Of a DNA stretch of 54,659 nt, positions 32,884-44,446 are shown one piece after another. Positions within the stretch are counted from its first letter, which is position 1; each line of letters starts with the position of its first letter. The position numbers and the translations under genes were made by a program. The notes under the pieces were generated by a model, which ran no database searches, had not been told where the DNA came from, and saw only the letters and a list, made by a program, of their open reading frames with translations. The DNA comes from an uncultured Rhodospirillales bacterium (GTDB taxonomy: Bacteria > Pseudomonadota > Alphaproteobacteria > Acetobacterales > Acetobacteraceae): assembly GCA_903823665.1 (NCBI GenBank), contig CAIJTR010000206.1, positions 1-54,659 on the forward strand. Direction: 5' to 3'.

Positions 32884-34620
32884 CTAGCCGTCGGCCTGAA
32901 TGCTGCGGACCAGTTCCTCGATCGTGGTCTCACCGGCCAGTGCCGCATCAAGCCCAGCGTCGAACATGGTGTGCATGCCCCCGGCGCGACCGCTTGCCTC
33001 GATCTCATCATGGCTGGCGCGCCCGTAAATCAGCCGGCTCGTTTCCTGGTCCGGCATCAGAAATTCGGCAATGGCAAGACGGCCGCGATAGCCGGTGTGC
33101 CGGCATTGCGGGCAGCCCGCAGCGTGCCACAGCGTGAGGGGACGCCGTGTGGTGCGCGCCTCCAACCCGAACCGGTCAACAACCGAGGCAGGAGCCGGCA
33201 CTTCGCTGCGACATGCGGTGCAAAGGCGGCGCACCAGGCGCTGTGCCAAAATGCCGCGCAGCACAGCGGTAAGCAAATAGTCTTCAATGCCCATGTCGCG
33301 CAGCCGGGTGATGGTGGCGGCGGCGGAGTTGGTGTGCAGCGTTGACAGCACCAAATGGCCGGTCAACGCCGCCTGGACCGCAATTTGCGCCGTCTCCAGA
33401 TCGCGGATTTCGCCCACCATGATCACATCAGGATCTTGCCGCAAAATGGCCCGCAGCAGGCTCGGAAAGCTGAGCCCAATCGTCGGGCGCACCTGAATCT
33501 GGTTGATGCCGCCAAGATGGTATTCGATCGGGTCCTCAACGGTGACGATCTTCCGGCTCGTGGCGTTGAGCGCGAGCAGCCCGGTGTAGAGCGTGGTGGT
33601 TTTTCCGCTGCCAGTGGGGCCGGTGACCAGCACGATCCCGTTCGGCAATTTGAGCGACTGCGCCAGGCGTTCGGTGACGGCTTCTGACAGACCCAGCCTG
33701 CCGAAATCAAACGCCACCGCATTGCGGTCCAGCACACGGAGCACCACCGTCTCGCCCCAGAGCGATGGGATGGTGGACACGCGGAAATCCACGTCATGGC
33801 CCCGCACCGCCAGGCGAATACGACCATCCTGCGGCAAGCGGCGCTCTGCAATGTCCAGCCGCGCCATGATCTTGATCCGCGAGACGATGGCAGCCGCGAG
33901 GTGGAAGGGCGGGGCCTCGACCTCGTGCAGTTCGCCGTCATATCGATAGCGGACCCGCAGCCGGTCCTCGAACGGTTCGACATGTATATCGCTCGCCTGC
34001 GTCTCCACTGCCCTCGCAATCATCTGATTTACAAGGCGAATAACAGGTGCCTCGCTCGCCTGGTCGCGTAGGCGTTCGGCATCGTCTTCCAGCGCATCTT
34101 TGGCGGCAGGGCCGGTTTCAGCCAGCGCCGTGGCGTCGTCCGAATAGAGCCGCGCCAAAGCCGCTTCGAGCTCGATTGGAACGGCCAAGACAGTCTTGAT
34201 GCGCAGCCCCGTGGCGCGAGCGGCCGCCGCCGGTGTGAAATCATCGAGCGGGTCAACGACTGCCAACGTTAATTCAGCATGATCATGTGCAAGGGGGGCC
34301 GCACGCGCGGCGCGCAGAAAGGCTGGGCGGAGTCGGTCTGGCAGAACGGGGGATAACGGATAGTCCGCCGGCCCCACGATCGCCTTGCCGCAGACGCGGG
34401 CGAGAGCTTCGGCCACGGCGCGTTCGCTGACCAGACCGAGCTGGATCAAAACCGCGTCCAGCCGTTGCCCCGAATCCCGCGCGACGGACTGGCCCCGTTC
34501 AAGCCCGCGCGCATCCAAGGCACCAGACGCTTGCAGCTCCGCGGCAAATTTGGAAAGGGACGCCGCTGTTCCAGCGGGTGCTCGAGCGACATCGTTCAAG
34601 CGGCTCGCCTCCCCCATCCC
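32884..34620 (-). CDS. gspE: Type II secretion ATPase GspE
   Basis: A hexameric secretion ATPase of about 578 residues. ATGs at 34641 and 34662 are alternatives; 34620 has the best ribosome-binding site (GGGAG about 8 bases ahead). There is an N1E domain (LDAVLIQLGLVSERAVAEAL), then Walker A GPTGSGKTTTLYTGL, Asp box (IVTVEDPIEYHL), Walker B with QDPDVIMVGEIRDLETA, His box (LVLSTLHTNSAAATITRL) and a zinc-binding tetracysteine (CTAC about 30 residues before CPQC). It powers pseudopilus growth. It is the first gene of the operon as it stands; gspG and gspO are not upstream. Confidence 0.92.
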   Translation of the reverse strand, partial: GMGEASRLNDVARAPAGTAASLSKFAAELQASGALDARGLERGQSVARDSGQRLDAVLIQLGLVSERAVAEALARVCGKAIVGPADYPLSPVLPDRLRPAFLRAARAAPLAHDHAELTLAVVDPLDDFTPAAAARATGLRIKTVLAVPIELEAALARLYSDDATALAETGPAAKDALEDDAERLRDQASEAPVIRLVNQMIARAVETQASDIHVEPFEDRLRVRYRYDGELHEVEAPPFHLAAAIVSRIKIMARLDIAERRLPQDGRIRLAVRGHDVDFRVSTIPSLWGETVVLRVLDRNAVAFDFGRLGLSEAVTERLAQSLKLPNGIVLVTGPTGSGKTTTLYTGLLALNATSRKIVTVEDPIEYHLGGINQIQVRPTIGLSFPSLLRAILRQDPDVIMVGEIRDLETAQIAVQAALTGHLVLSTLHTNSAAATITRLRDMGIEDYLLTAVLRGILAQRLVRRLCTACRSEVPAPASVVDRFGLEARTTRRPLTLWHAAGCPQCRHTGYRGRLAIAEFLMPDQETSRLIYGRASHDEIEASGRAGGMHTMFDAGLDAALAGETTIEELVRSIQADG

Positions 34621-34641
34621 TCCAGCTCCCACCTGCGACAT

Positions 34642-35081
34642 GCCTACCAGACACGGCGACATTTTCCGCGACGCTGACACATTAGCCGATATACCGGAAC
34701 ATTTGTATTCTTGACCCGTAACGATGGGTTGATCGCATGCAAGCGCGGCGAATTTGGATGATTGCTCGTCAAATGCCAATGACGACCGAACGATCCGGAA
34801 AGTCTATTTCATGCTGCCTGTTGATCAGGTCGTGTCAGGCAGCGAATAAATGGCATACGGGCAAAACGCAGCGTTCGAGCGCGCGACCCGTGACAATAAG
34901 CTCCCAGCAGCAGCGACTATGGTAGCCAGTTATGTCCGGGAGTGGCGTGCCACGCTCGACGAAGATGAGCACCATGTCCAAGTCATAGCCCTATGATCAG
35001 TCGAAGGCTTTGGAATTCCCAGAGTGCTTTATCCGGCGAGGTCTGCGGAGACCCGGTGTGGCCACCCTATGGTGAGTGCCG
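34642..35081. other. Intergenic region between gspE and the kdp operon end
   Basis: About 440 bp without a recognisable gene. It holds an 8-bp perfect inverted repeat, GCTGCCTG (34813-34820) and CAGGCAGC (34836-34843), not followed by a T-run. It also holds a 48-codon plus-strand frame (34850-34996, starting MAYGQNAAFERATRD) that matches nothing I know. The base composition and broken frames suggest debris from a rearrangement where the 5' end of the secretion operon would be expected. Confidence 0.4.
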
Positions 35082-35537
35082 TCAACCAGCCAGAAGCTCA
35101 CGCGCCGATGTCGGCGTGGTGGCGGCACGGAGCGCACCCGCAACAGATTGATCGCGCAACCGGCGCGAAAACGCCGCCAGCGCCGCCAGATGATCCGCAT
35201 CTCCAGCCTTCGGACTGAGCAGCATTACAATCAGGTCGACCGGTTTACCGTCAATTGCGTCGAACGGCACCGGCTTGTCCAACCGCGCGAACAGCGCGAA
35301 CATCCCCGGCAGTGCTTCGATCCGTGCGTGTGGCATGGCGAGGCCTCCGCCAAAGCCGGTACTTCCAAGCGTTTCGCGCGCCGCGAGTGCCGCCAAAATA
35401 ATTGGCTCATTTATCCCCGTTGCCTTGGCAGCCCGTTGTGCGAGCTTTGTCAGCAAAGCACCTTTCGTGGCGGCCTGAACTCCGAGAAAAATCCGCGATT
35501 CGTTCAACAAATCAATGACAAGACTTGGCGGCTTCAC
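35082..35537 (-). CDS. PTS EIIA domain protein, EIIA-Ntr (PtsN)-like, coupled to kdpE
   Basis: A 151-residue EIIA domain of the fructose/nitrogen type. The GTG at 35537 overlaps the kdpE stop (GTGA), which fixes the start. The phosphorylated His is H70 in GGGLAMPHARIE, and the IIA-type scaffold is seen in LLTKLAQRAAKATGI, ILAALAARETLGSTGFG and LDKPVPFDAIDGKPVDLIVMLLSP. In E. coli, dephosphorylated EIIA-Ntr binds KdpD and stimulates it. Here a homologue is the last gene of the kdp operon, so a dedicated modulator of KdpDE or of the pump is the natural inference. It is not next to rpoN, unlike canonical ptsN. Confidence 0.82.
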   Translation of the reverse strand: MKPPSLVIDLLNESRIFLGVQAATKGALLTKLAQRAAKATGINEPIILAALAARETLGSTGFGGGLAMPHARIEALPGMFALFARLDKPVPFDAIDGKPVDLIVMLLSPKAGDADHLAALAAFSRRLRDQSVAGALRAATTPTSARELLAG

Positions 35538-36235
35538 TCGGTTTCTTCCTCGGGCTGTTCCATCATGGCGAGACGATACCCAACACCCGTTTCGGTCAAA
35601 ATCATACAAGGACGCTCTGGATCTGCCTCAATCTTTTGCCGGATTTGCCTGACATAGACGCGAAGTTGCTGAGGATCGCCGCCGGCCCCCCAAAGCTTGG
35701 TCAGGATTGCGCGATGTGTCAGCACGCGGCCGGCATTAGCGACCATCAGCGTCAGAATATCGTATTCGCGGGGCGATAAATGAACCTCGCGATCCGCGAC
35801 GCGCACGACACGTCGCACCAAATCGACTGTAAGCCGACCACTGCGAAATACCGGGAGCACACCGTCTTGCGCCAGACGGTGACGCAGCGCGGTGCGCAGG
35901 CGCGCGACCAGTTCGGCCATGCCGAACGGCTTGGTGACGTAGTCGTCGGCACCAAGGTCAAGCGCGTCCACTTTTCCGCGCTCGTCGTCGCGGACAGACA
36001 GCACGACGATCGGCACGGCCGAAGCGTTTCGTATCGTGCGCAAGACGTCGACACCTTCGATATCCGGCAGGCCAAGGTCGAGGAGGACGATATCGGGGCT
36101 ATCCCGTGACGCCATCGCGACCGCTTCGCCGCCATCGACCGCCTCGATCGTGCGATAGCCGGCGGCGGCAAGACCGGTCCGCAGCAGACGCCGGATTGCC
36201 GGCTCGTCATCCACGATCAGCACCAGCGCGCTCAT
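35534..36235 (-). CDS. kdpE: Potassium-responsive response regulator KdpE
   Basis: A 233-residue OmpR-class regulator; ATG 36235 overlaps the kdpD stop (ATGA), and the longer frame to 36499 is rejected. The receiver has D9/D10, phospho-Asp D53 in VLLDLGLPD, and K in DYVTKPFG; the C-terminal winged helix ([44 protein letters not shown]) binds DNA. It activates the kdp promoter upon KdpD phosphorylation. The phased CATAGGA boxes upstream of the operon are its candidate sites. Confidence 0.93.
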   Translation of the reverse strand: MSALVLIVDDEPAIRRLLRTGLAAAGYRTIEAVDGGEAVAMASRDSPDIVLLDLGLPDIEGVDVLRTIRNASAVPIVVLSVRDDERGKVDALDLGADDYVTKPFGMAELVARLRTALRHRLAQDGVLPVFRSGRLTVDLVRRVVRVADREVHLSPREYDILTLMVANAGRVLTHRAILTKLWGAGGDPQQLRVYVRQIRQKIEADPERPCMILTETGVGYRLAMMEQPEEETE

Positions 36236-38937
36236 GACGATTGCTCCGAGAGATTGGGGAACCGCAGCGAAAACACCGCGCCACTCCGATCCGACCGATT
36301 GGCGGCGGTTATCATCCCTCCCATTGCTTCGACGAAGCCTCGGCAGATGGCAAGGCCGAGACCTGTGCCCGCTCCGGTGCGATCGGCGGCATGAACTCGA
36401 AAGAACTTGTCGAAAATCCGTTCCAGCAGTTCGGCCGGGATGCCTGGCCCTTCGTCGATTACCTGTAATTCGACCCATCGTGCCGCTCTGTCGGACCATC
36501 CCCTCAGCGTCACGGTCGTTCCGGGCGGGGCATATTTCGTTGCGTTATCCAGGAGGTTGAACAGAATTTGCTCCAATAAAACCGCGTCCAGAGGCAACAA
36601 AGGTAGACCCGCCTGGAGCGCAAGGGCCACTTTATGGTGCCCCAGTATTTTGGCGGCGCGCGTGAGCGTGCTGCCAATCACTTCGCCAAGATCGACAGGC
36701 TCCTGGCGTTTCGTCATCGCGCCCGATTCGAGCCGTGTCATATCCAGAAGGTTCGCCACGAACCGGCCCATGCGTTCCGCTTCATCGGCGATCGTTGTCA
36801 ACAGCTCCGATCTCGCCTCGGCATCGAGTTTTCCCTCGAAGCTTTGCAGCGTGCTGACGGAGCCGACAATCGCGGACAGCGGAGTCCGGAGATCGTGAGA
36901 TATCGAGGTCAGCATGGCCTCGCGCAGCCGTTCAGTCTCGGACCGAAGGCGCGACCGCTCGACATCCTCTGCCAGATGAATCCTCTCGATCGAAACCACC
37001 GCCTGATCGCCAAGCGCGTCGAGCAACCGGCGCTCGTCGGGCGTGAGAACAGGCGCGCGCGTATCTGTCCCTCCCGCTGCGCGATCGATGCCGACAATGG
37101 CAACTGGGCCCTTCGCGGTACGTAGCGGCAGAAACAGCCTTGGCGCGCCGGGCAGCGTGTCCGATCCTCGCCCGGCGGGACGATTGGCCTCCCAGCTCCA
37201 ACGCGCCGCCGCCATATCCGCGTCATCCATCTCATCCTCTGGCGGATAGGCGCCGCGCAGCGCCAGTGTCTCGCTGCCCGGCGCATCAGGCAGAAGAATG
37301 ACAACTCGGACGTTGAGCATCGTCGCAACCTGATAGGCGATCGCCCATAGAAGGTCATCGAGGCTAGCAATGGCGGCGAGCTTGCGGCTGAACTGATAGA
37401 GGTTCTCGGTCGTCCGGGCGCGATCCCGCGCGGCCACCGCTTGTTCGCGCGCGCGCGCGGCGAGATTGCTGCCAGCCAATGCGGCGAGCGTGAAGAAAAT
37501 CAGCGTCATCACATTCTCAGGATCGTCGATCGTGAACGTGTAGAGCGGCGGCAGGAAGAAGAAGTTATAGGCCAGCACGCTCAGCAGACAGGCGAACAAA
37601 GAAGGCCACAGGCCGACCCGCACCGCGGTCGCCAAAACCGCGATCAGGAATACCATGCTGATGCTGGAGACATTGAGCACCTGGCGAAGCGCCATCCCAA
37701 TCACAACAGCGGCACCAACCGCGCCGGCGGCCCCGAGATAGGTGACAATGCCAGGCCGCGGCCCCTGGTGCCGCGCGATCGAAGCGCCCTTGGCCACGTC
37801 GTCGGAGATGCCGATCACGTGAACCGGAATATCACGGGCGGCAGCGATCACGCCCCTGGAGATCGACCCTTGCCACCAAGGCCGCCGCTCCCGGCAACCG
37901 ACCACGATCTGGGTGAAATTGTTCGCACGGGCATAGGCGATCACGTCCTTCGCAACATCGGTGCCGGGGATGGTTGCGATGTCCGCGCCGAGCTCCTCGG
38001 CCAGTCGCAGCGTTTCAGCGATGCTGTCATGATCGATGCCCGACGGCGCGGCACCCCGTGCGGCATCGACATGGATCGCGGTCCAGGATGCCCGCAGGCG
38101 CTCCGCCATGCGCTTGCCGTAGCGAACCAATGCCGTGCCGCCGCGACGGTCGATGCAGACAAGAATACGGTCCCCGGCGGCCCAAGGGCCTTGGATCGCA
38201 TGGCTCCGCATATGGTCCAGCAACTGTGCGTCGACCCGCTGCGCGGTGCGGCGGAGTGCCAGCTCGCGCAGGGCTGTCAGATTGCCGGGGGAGAAATAAT
38301 GGCCGATCGCGCGGGTCGCGGTCTTGTGCACATATACCTTGCCATCGCGTAGGCGTTGGATGAGATCGTCCGGGGTCAGGTCCACGAGTTCGATCTCGTC
38401 GGCCTGGTCGATCACATTGTCTGGCAAGGTCTCGCGGACGCGAATCCGTGTTATCTGAGCCACTACGTCATTCAGGCTCTCAATGTGCTGAATGTTGACT
38501 GTCGAATAGACATCGATGCCGGCCGCAAGAAGCTCTTGGACGTCGAGGTAGCGTTTCGGGTGCCGGCTCCCCGGGGCATTGGTGTGCGCGAGTTCATCGA
38601 CGAGAACCAATCGCGGCCGCCGCGCCAGAATGGCGTCGAGATCCATCTCCTCGAGCACATGGCCCCGGTATTCGACCTTCCTCCGCAAGATCACCGGAAG
38701 CCCTTCCAACAGGGCGTCCGTCTCGGCGCGACCATGCGTTTCGATCACACCGGCGACAAGGTCGACGCCTTCGCGCAGGCGCTGGTGCGCCGCGGCCAGC
38801 ATAGCGTAGGTCTTCCCCACGCCGGGTGCGGCACCGAGAAAAACCTTCAGCCGGCCGCGCGCATCCCGTTTCGCTGACTTCAGCAGCGCGTCAGGGGATG
38901 GACGGCCATCGCGATCGGAAAAGCTGCTGTCAGTCAT
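36232..38937 (-). CDS. kdpD: Potassium sensor histidine kinase KdpD
   Basis: A 901-residue sensor kinase of normal KdpD length. N-terminal KdpD domain with Walker A-like [12 protein letters not shown] (about 35-46) and [17 protein letters not shown], a universal-stress-protein-like domain ([12 protein letters not shown] to HVIGISD), four membrane helices (about 395-495), a GAF-like domain, HisKA with the phospho-acceptor in [17 protein letters not shown], and an HATPase ([28 protein letters not shown]). It senses low potassium or turgor and phosphorylates KdpE. It lies 9 bp after kdpC. Confidence 0.95.
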   Translation of the reverse strand: MTDSSFSDRDGRPSPDALLKSAKRDARGRLKVFLGAAPGVGKTYAMLAAAHQRLREGVDLVAGVIETHGRAETDALLEGLPVILRRKVEYRGHVLEEMDLDAILARRPRLVLVDELAHTNAPGSRHPKRYLDVQELLAAGIDVYSTVNIQHIESLNDVVAQITRIRVRETLPDNVIDQADEIELVDLTPDDLIQRLRDGKVYVHKTATRAIGHYFSPGNLTALRELALRRTAQRVDAQLLDHMRSHAIQGPWAAGDRILVCIDRRGGTALVRYGKRMAERLRASWTAIHVDAARGAAPSGIDHDSIAETLRLAEELGADIATIPGTDVAKDVIAYARANNFTQIVVGCRERRPWWQGSISRGVIAAARDIPVHVIGISDDVAKGASIARHQGPRPGIVTYLGAAGAVGAAVVIGMALRQVLNVSSISMVFLIAVLATAVRVGLWPSLFACLLSVLAYNFFFLPPLYTFTIDDPENVMTLIFFTLAALAGSNLAARAREQAVAARDRARTTENLYQFSRKLAAIASLDDLLWAIAYQVATMLNVRVVILLPDAPGSETLALRGAYPPEDEMDDADMAAARWSWEANRPAGRGSDTLPGAPRLFLPLRTAKGPVAIVGIDRAAGGTDTRAPVLTPDERRLLDALGDQAVVSIERIHLAEDVERSRLRSETERLREAMLTSISHDLRTPLSAIVGSVSTLQSFEGKLDAEARSELLTTIADEAERMGRFVANLLDMTRLESGAMTKRQEPVDLGEVIGSTLTRAAKILGHHKVALALQAGLPLLPLDAVLLEQILFNLLDNATKYAPPGTTVTLRGWSDRAARWVELQVIDEGPGIPAELLERIFDKFFRVHAADRTGAGTGLGLAICRGFVEAMGGMITAANRSDRSGAVFSLRFPNLSEQSS

Positions 38938-38946
38938 CCCGCCAGG

Positions 38947-39549
38947 TCACTTTTTGAGATCATCCAGGGCCAGATTCAATGCCAGCACATTCACGCGAGG
39001 CTCCCCTAGTATACCGAGCAGCCGGCCTTCCGTATGCGAGGCCACGAGCGCCGTGATCGTCGCCTCGGGAACGCCACGGGCCCTGGCAACACGAGGTGCC
39101 TGGAATGCAGCCGCACTGGGCGTGATATCGGGATCGAGCCCGCTGCCTGACGTTGTCACCAGATCGGCCGGAAGCTGGACCCCGGGATTTTCCGATTTGA
39201 GTTTGGCGGCATCCTCCATGACTCTGTCGACCAGGGCCTTAGACGTGGGCGCGAGATTGGAGCCCGAGGAATTCGCGGCGTTGTAGGGGGCAGCGACCGT
39301 CTTGGAGCTGTCGTTCGGATCGGCGGTTGTCGTCGCCGACGGGCGACCATGGAAATAAGTGTCGCCGGTAAAACTCTGTCCGATGAGGCTGGAGCCGATG
39401 ACCTTGCCGTCGCGCGCGACGATGCTGCCTGCCGCCTGGCGCGGAAACAGCGCGCCGGCCAAGCCGGTCATGGCCAGGGGATAGGCAAGTCCGGTGATGA
39501 CGGTCATGAGAACGATCATCACCAGGGCGGGACGAAGATGGGTGATCAC
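38947..39549 (-). CDS. kdpC: Potassium-transporting ATPase subunit KdpC
   Basis: A 200-residue subunit with one N-terminal membrane helix (LVMIVLMTVITGLAYPLAMTGL). The conserved segments are GSSLIGQSFTGDTYFHGRPSA, NSSGSNLAPTSKALVDRV and PADLVTTSGSGLDPDITPSAA, ending RVNVLALNLALDDL. KdpC stabilises the KdpFABC complex and raises ATP affinity. It follows kdpB by 11 bp. Confidence 0.94.
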   Translation of the reverse strand: MITHLRPALVMIVLMTVITGLAYPLAMTGLAGALFPRQAAGSIVARDGKVIGSSLIGQSFTGDTYFHGRPSATTTADPNDSSKTVAAPYNAANSSGSNLAPTSKALVDRVMEDAAKLKSENPGVQLPADLVTTSGSGLDPDITPSAAAFQAPRVARARGVPEATITALVASHTEGRLLGILGEPRVNVLALNLALDDLKK

Positions 39550-39560
39550 GGCGGGTTTCC

Positions 39561-41621
<2,061 letters not shown>

Positions 41622-41635
41622 AACCGGTCTCCAAT

Positions 41636-43345
41636 TCAAAAGGTTTGACCGGCGGCGAGCGCGAAATGCTCGACGATCGGACCAAGGGCCAGGGCGGGGA
41701 AGAAGGTCAGGCCGCCGACAATCAGGATCACGCCGATCGCCAGTCCGACGAACATCGGCCCATCGGTAGGGAAGGTGCCCGCGGACGGCGGCACTGTCTT
41801 CTTCGCAGCCATCGAACCCGCGATGGCGAGGGCTGGGATGATGACAAAGAAGCGGCCGATCATCATGCCGATGCCCAAGGTCGTGTTCCAGAACGGTGTG
41901 TTGGCTGATAGTCCGGCGAAGGCGCTGCCGTTATTGCCGGCCGCCGAGACATAGGCGTAAAGTGCTTCGGAGAACCCATGCGGACCGCTCGCAGAGAGCG
42001 CCGAAGTGCCGGCCTCGATCACCACCGCGACCGCGGTGAAGCCGAGCATCACCAGCGGCAGGCAAAGGATGGCGAGCATCGTCATCTTCACCTCCTTCGC
42101 CTCGATCTTTTTTCCAAGGAATTCCGGCGTGCGCCCGACCATCAGCCCGGCGACAAAGACGGCGACGATGGCGAACAGCAGAAAGCCATATAGGCCCGAG
42201 CCGACGCCGCCGAAGATGATCTCGCCCAGCATGATATTGATCATCGGCATCATGCCACCAAGCGGCATGAAGCTTTCAATCATGGCATTCACCGCACCGC
42301 AGGACGCATCGGTTGTCACTGTCGCGAACAACACGGATTGGGCGATCCCGAACCGGACCTCCTTGCCCTCCATGTTGCCCATTCCGCCATCGACGCCCAG
42401 AGCGGTCAGGATCGGGTTGCCGGACGCTTCCGCCCAATAGGTGACGGAGACACCGGCAAGGAAAAGCAGGCCCATTGCCGCGAAGATCGCCCATCCCTGG
42501 CGCTCGTTGCCGACCATCCGGCCAAACATGTTGGTCAGTGCCGCCCCCAGGGCGAAGATCGAAATCATCTGCAAAAAGTCGACCAGGGCGGTGGGATTTT
42601 CGAATGGGTGCGCGGAGTTCGCGTTGAAAAAGCCGCCGCCATTGGTGCCCAGCATCTTGATGGCTTCCTGCGACGCAACCGGCCCAACGGCGATGCTCTG
42701 CTTGGCACCTTCAAGCGTGGTGGCATCGATGGTGCCTGCCAGGGTCTGCGGCACGCCCTGCGAGACGAGAAACAGCGTGAAGACAATACAGAGCGGGATC
42801 AGCGCGTAGAGCGTCACCCGGGTCAGATCGACCCAGAAATTGCCGATCGACTTCACTGATCGGCGCGAGAACCCGCGCACGAAGGCCATCGCTATCGCGA
42901 TCCCGGCGGCGGCCGACATGAAGTTCTGCACCGTGAGGGCCACCATCTGGGAGGCGTAGCTCATGGTACTTTCGCCGCCATAGGACTGCCAGTTGGTGTT
43001 CGTCAGGAACGAGACCGCGGTATTGTAGGCGAGGTCCGGCGCGATCGTATCCTGGCCCGCCGGATTGAACGGCAGGAAGGTCTGCGAACGTAAGATGCCA
43101 TAGGCAAGGAGGAAGCCCATGACCTTGAAGATCAGCATGGCGGTGGCGTAGCCGACCCACCCCTGCTCATCGCTCGCCCGGATGCCACAGAGTGCGTAGA
43201 CGCCACGCTCCAGCGGCACCAGCACCGGGGACAGAAAATTCCGGCCACCTGTCGCCAATGACATCAGAAAGCCACCAAACGGGCGCGTCAGGGCGATGAT
43301 GATGGCGCAAAAAAGTGCGATCTGGATCCAGCCGTTGAAGGTCAT
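41636..43345 (-). CDS. kdpA: Potassium-transporting ATPase channel-like subunit KdpA
   Basis: A 569-residue membrane protein of the SKT channel fold. The four pseudo-filter segments are visible: [58 protein letters not shown] and [13 protein letters not shown]. It binds and conducts potassium with high affinity as part of KdpFABC. The start is 10 bp after the kdpF stop. Confidence 0.95.
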   Translation of the reverse strand: MTFNGWIQIALFCAIIIALTRPFGGFLMSLATGGRNFLSPVLVPLERGVYALCGIRASDEQGWVGYATAMLIFKVMGFLLAYGILRSQTFLPFNPAGQDTIAPDLAYNTAVSFLTNTNWQSYGGESTMSYASQMVALTVQNFMSAAAGIAIAMAFVRGFSRRSVKSIGNFWVDLTRVTLYALIPLCIVFTLFLVSQGVPQTLAGTIDATTLEGAKQSIAVGPVASQEAIKMLGTNGGGFFNANSAHPFENPTALVDFLQMISIFALGAALTNMFGRMVGNERQGWAIFAAMGLLFLAGVSVTYWAEASGNPILTALGVDGGMGNMEGKEVRFGIAQSVLFATVTTDASCGAVNAMIESFMPLGGMMPMINIMLGEIIFGGVGSGLYGFLLFAIVAVFVAGLMVGRTPEFLGKKIEAKEVKMTMLAILCLPLVMLGFTAVAVVIEAGTSALSASGPHGFSEALYAYVSAAGNNGSAFAGLSANTPFWNTTLGIGMMIGRFFVIIPALAIAGSMAAKKTVPPSAGTFPTDGPMFVGLAIGVILIVGGLTFFPALALGPIVEHFALAAGQTF

Positions 43346-43355
43346 GCGAGGTGCC

Positions 43356-43445
43356 TCAGAATTTCTCGGGACGCAGGAGCGCGAACACCAGATAGGCGAA
43401 CAAGCCGACGGTCACGGCACCGCCGAGGATGTAATCGAATGTCAT
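43356..43445 (-). CDS. kdpF: KdpF, small stabilising subunit of the Kdp ATPase
   Basis: A 29-residue frame directly upstream of kdpA (10-bp gap) that standard gene finders often miss. It is one membrane helix, [19 protein letters not shown], followed by RPEKF; the ending L-x-x-P-E-x-F is the KdpF signature. KdpF packs against KdpA and stabilises the complex. Confidence 0.9.
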   Translation of the reverse strand: MTFDYILGGAVTVGLFAYLVFALLRPEKF

Positions 43446-43455
43446 GGCAGGGCCC

Positions 43456-43539
43456 TCACAGCCGGTCGCAAAGGCGGACAAAGCCGAGGCAGGCGGCAAA
43501 TCCGCCGACACCCAGGAGAAGATAAGCGACATCGAGCAT
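43456..43539 (-). CDS. 27-residue membrane peptide heading the kdp operon
   Basis: A short frame between the operon's upstream region and kdpF (10-bp gap to the kdpF start). The translation starts MLDVAYLLLGVGGF, forms one membrane helix and ends with a polar tail, VRLCDRL. Similar tiny helices ending in a C-x-R-L type tail occur upstream of kdpF in other bacteria to my recollection but usually go unannotated. It may be an accessory subunit of the pump or a leader peptide. Its ribosome-binding site is not obvious. Confidence 0.6.
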   Translation of the reverse strand: MLDVAYLLLGVGGFAACLGFVRLCDRL

Positions 43540-43586
43540 GGCGGTCCTCGGAACAGTTTCAGTCACCGTCATGATCGACGTCGGCG

Positions 43587-43637
43587 CATAGGATTTCGAG
43601 ATGGGGCCGATGCCGCCTGCATAGGAATCTCATAGGA
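43587..43637. promoter_or_regulatory. Phased CATAGGA boxes upstream of the kdp operon
   Basis: The heptamer CATAGGA occurs at 43587-43593, 43620-43626 and 43631-43637. The start spacings are 33 and 11 bp, whole multiples of 11, so all boxes face the same side of the helix. They lie 48-98 bp ahead of the first small gene of the kdp operon (read TCCTATG on the coding strand). This is what a KdpE binding region would look like; the link to KdpE is inferred. Confidence 0.5.
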
Positions 43638-43681
43638 GCGGCGCATTCCCGGTGCGCTGGCTGCGCGTGGCTAAGGCAAGC

Positions 43682-44278
43682 TCAGCGTGTCAGCCGAGAG
43701 CTGAAACAATGAACATCCTGACCAACCGCGACGTCCAGAATTCCCGCTTCGTTGGCTGACCACTTCAGAACCGCGTTGATATGTCCAAGCGATTTCGCCA
43801 CGGTCTTGTGAGCGGACTGCGGGCGTCCAGCTCGGCCAGGCTTCTCCTGTAACCAGGTCTTGAATTTGGTCGCATCGATGTTGTCGATTTCGTGAGGGGC
43901 CTTCTATCCGATTTCACGCTCGAATTCACGCACCGACGCACGCATCTCGGCCTCGGATATCCGAGTCGTCGAGCGGTCAGAGAGGCGCACACGGTCGCAC
44001 CTGACAAGGTCCTCTTTTCGGACCTCATCAATGGGGATGCCCAGAACATTGGCGCGAGTCTCGTGCTTCATGATGTCGAAGATATTCGAGATGCGCGCTC
44101 TGAACAGAGCCCCACGTGGCTGACCGATTCTGCGGTCGGTCGTGCGCAGGGTTTTGACGACGTGTGTCCCGAGGACACCCACGAGTTCGACGGGAGTTTT
44201 AACGCGTGCGTAGGGGGTCAATCTGCGTCTGATGATGAAGGCCAATTTGGCGTCCCGTGTACCACCAAGGTGTGACAC
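43682..44278 (-). pseudogene. Broken tyrosine recombinase (phage-type integrase) gene
   Basis: Reading from 44278, the N-terminal part (RVKTPVELVGVLGTHVVKTLRTTDRR) matches the start of phage/island integrases (x-L-V-x-V-L-G-x-x-x-V-x-x-S-L-R-T-T-D). An in-frame TAG at 43904-43906 interrupts it. The same frame then continues with a core-binding domain (IDATKFKTWLQEKPGRAG, HKTVAKSLGHINAVLKWS) to a stop at 43682. The catalytic R-H-R-Y domain is missing, so the gene is both interrupted and truncated. It starts 52 bp from the 3' end of tRNA-Glu, in the same orientation, the classic place for an integrase. Confidence 0.72.
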
Positions 44279-44329
44279 TGGCCGATTTTTGGGGTCAAAT
44301 TACCCAATAAAATCAATATCTTGCAGGTC

Positions 44330-44405
44330 TGGCGTCCCGTAGGGGATTCGAACCCCTGTTAGCGCCGTGAGAGGGCGCCGTCCTAGGCCTCTAGACGAAC
44401 GGGAC
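44330..44405 (-). tRNA. tRNA-Glu (anticodon CUC)
   Basis: A complete cloverleaf on the minus strand, 76 bases including the encoded CCA. The acceptor GTCCCGT pairs with ACGGGAC, the T arm is AGGGGTTCGAATCCCCT, and the anticodon stem GCGCC/GGCGC holds the loop CTCTCAC with anticodon CTC. The D arm (GTCTAGAGGCCTAGGAC) is typical of tRNA-Glu. It reads GAG codons. A relic integrase lies just beyond its 3' end. Confidence 0.96.
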
Positions 44406-44446
44406 ATCTCCGAGAACGCGCGTTTTAGGGCAACGCTTTCACAACA

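Noticed and set aside
34813-34843. Hairpin GCTGCCTG/CAGGCAGC as a terminator for the kdp-ptsN transcript.
   Set aside because: Neither side is followed by a T-run and the loop is 15 bases, so only an inverted repeat is reported.
43904-44278. A free-standing 124-residue protein.
   Set aside because: The same frame continues past the TAG into an integrase core-binding domain, so it is part of a broken integrase gene.
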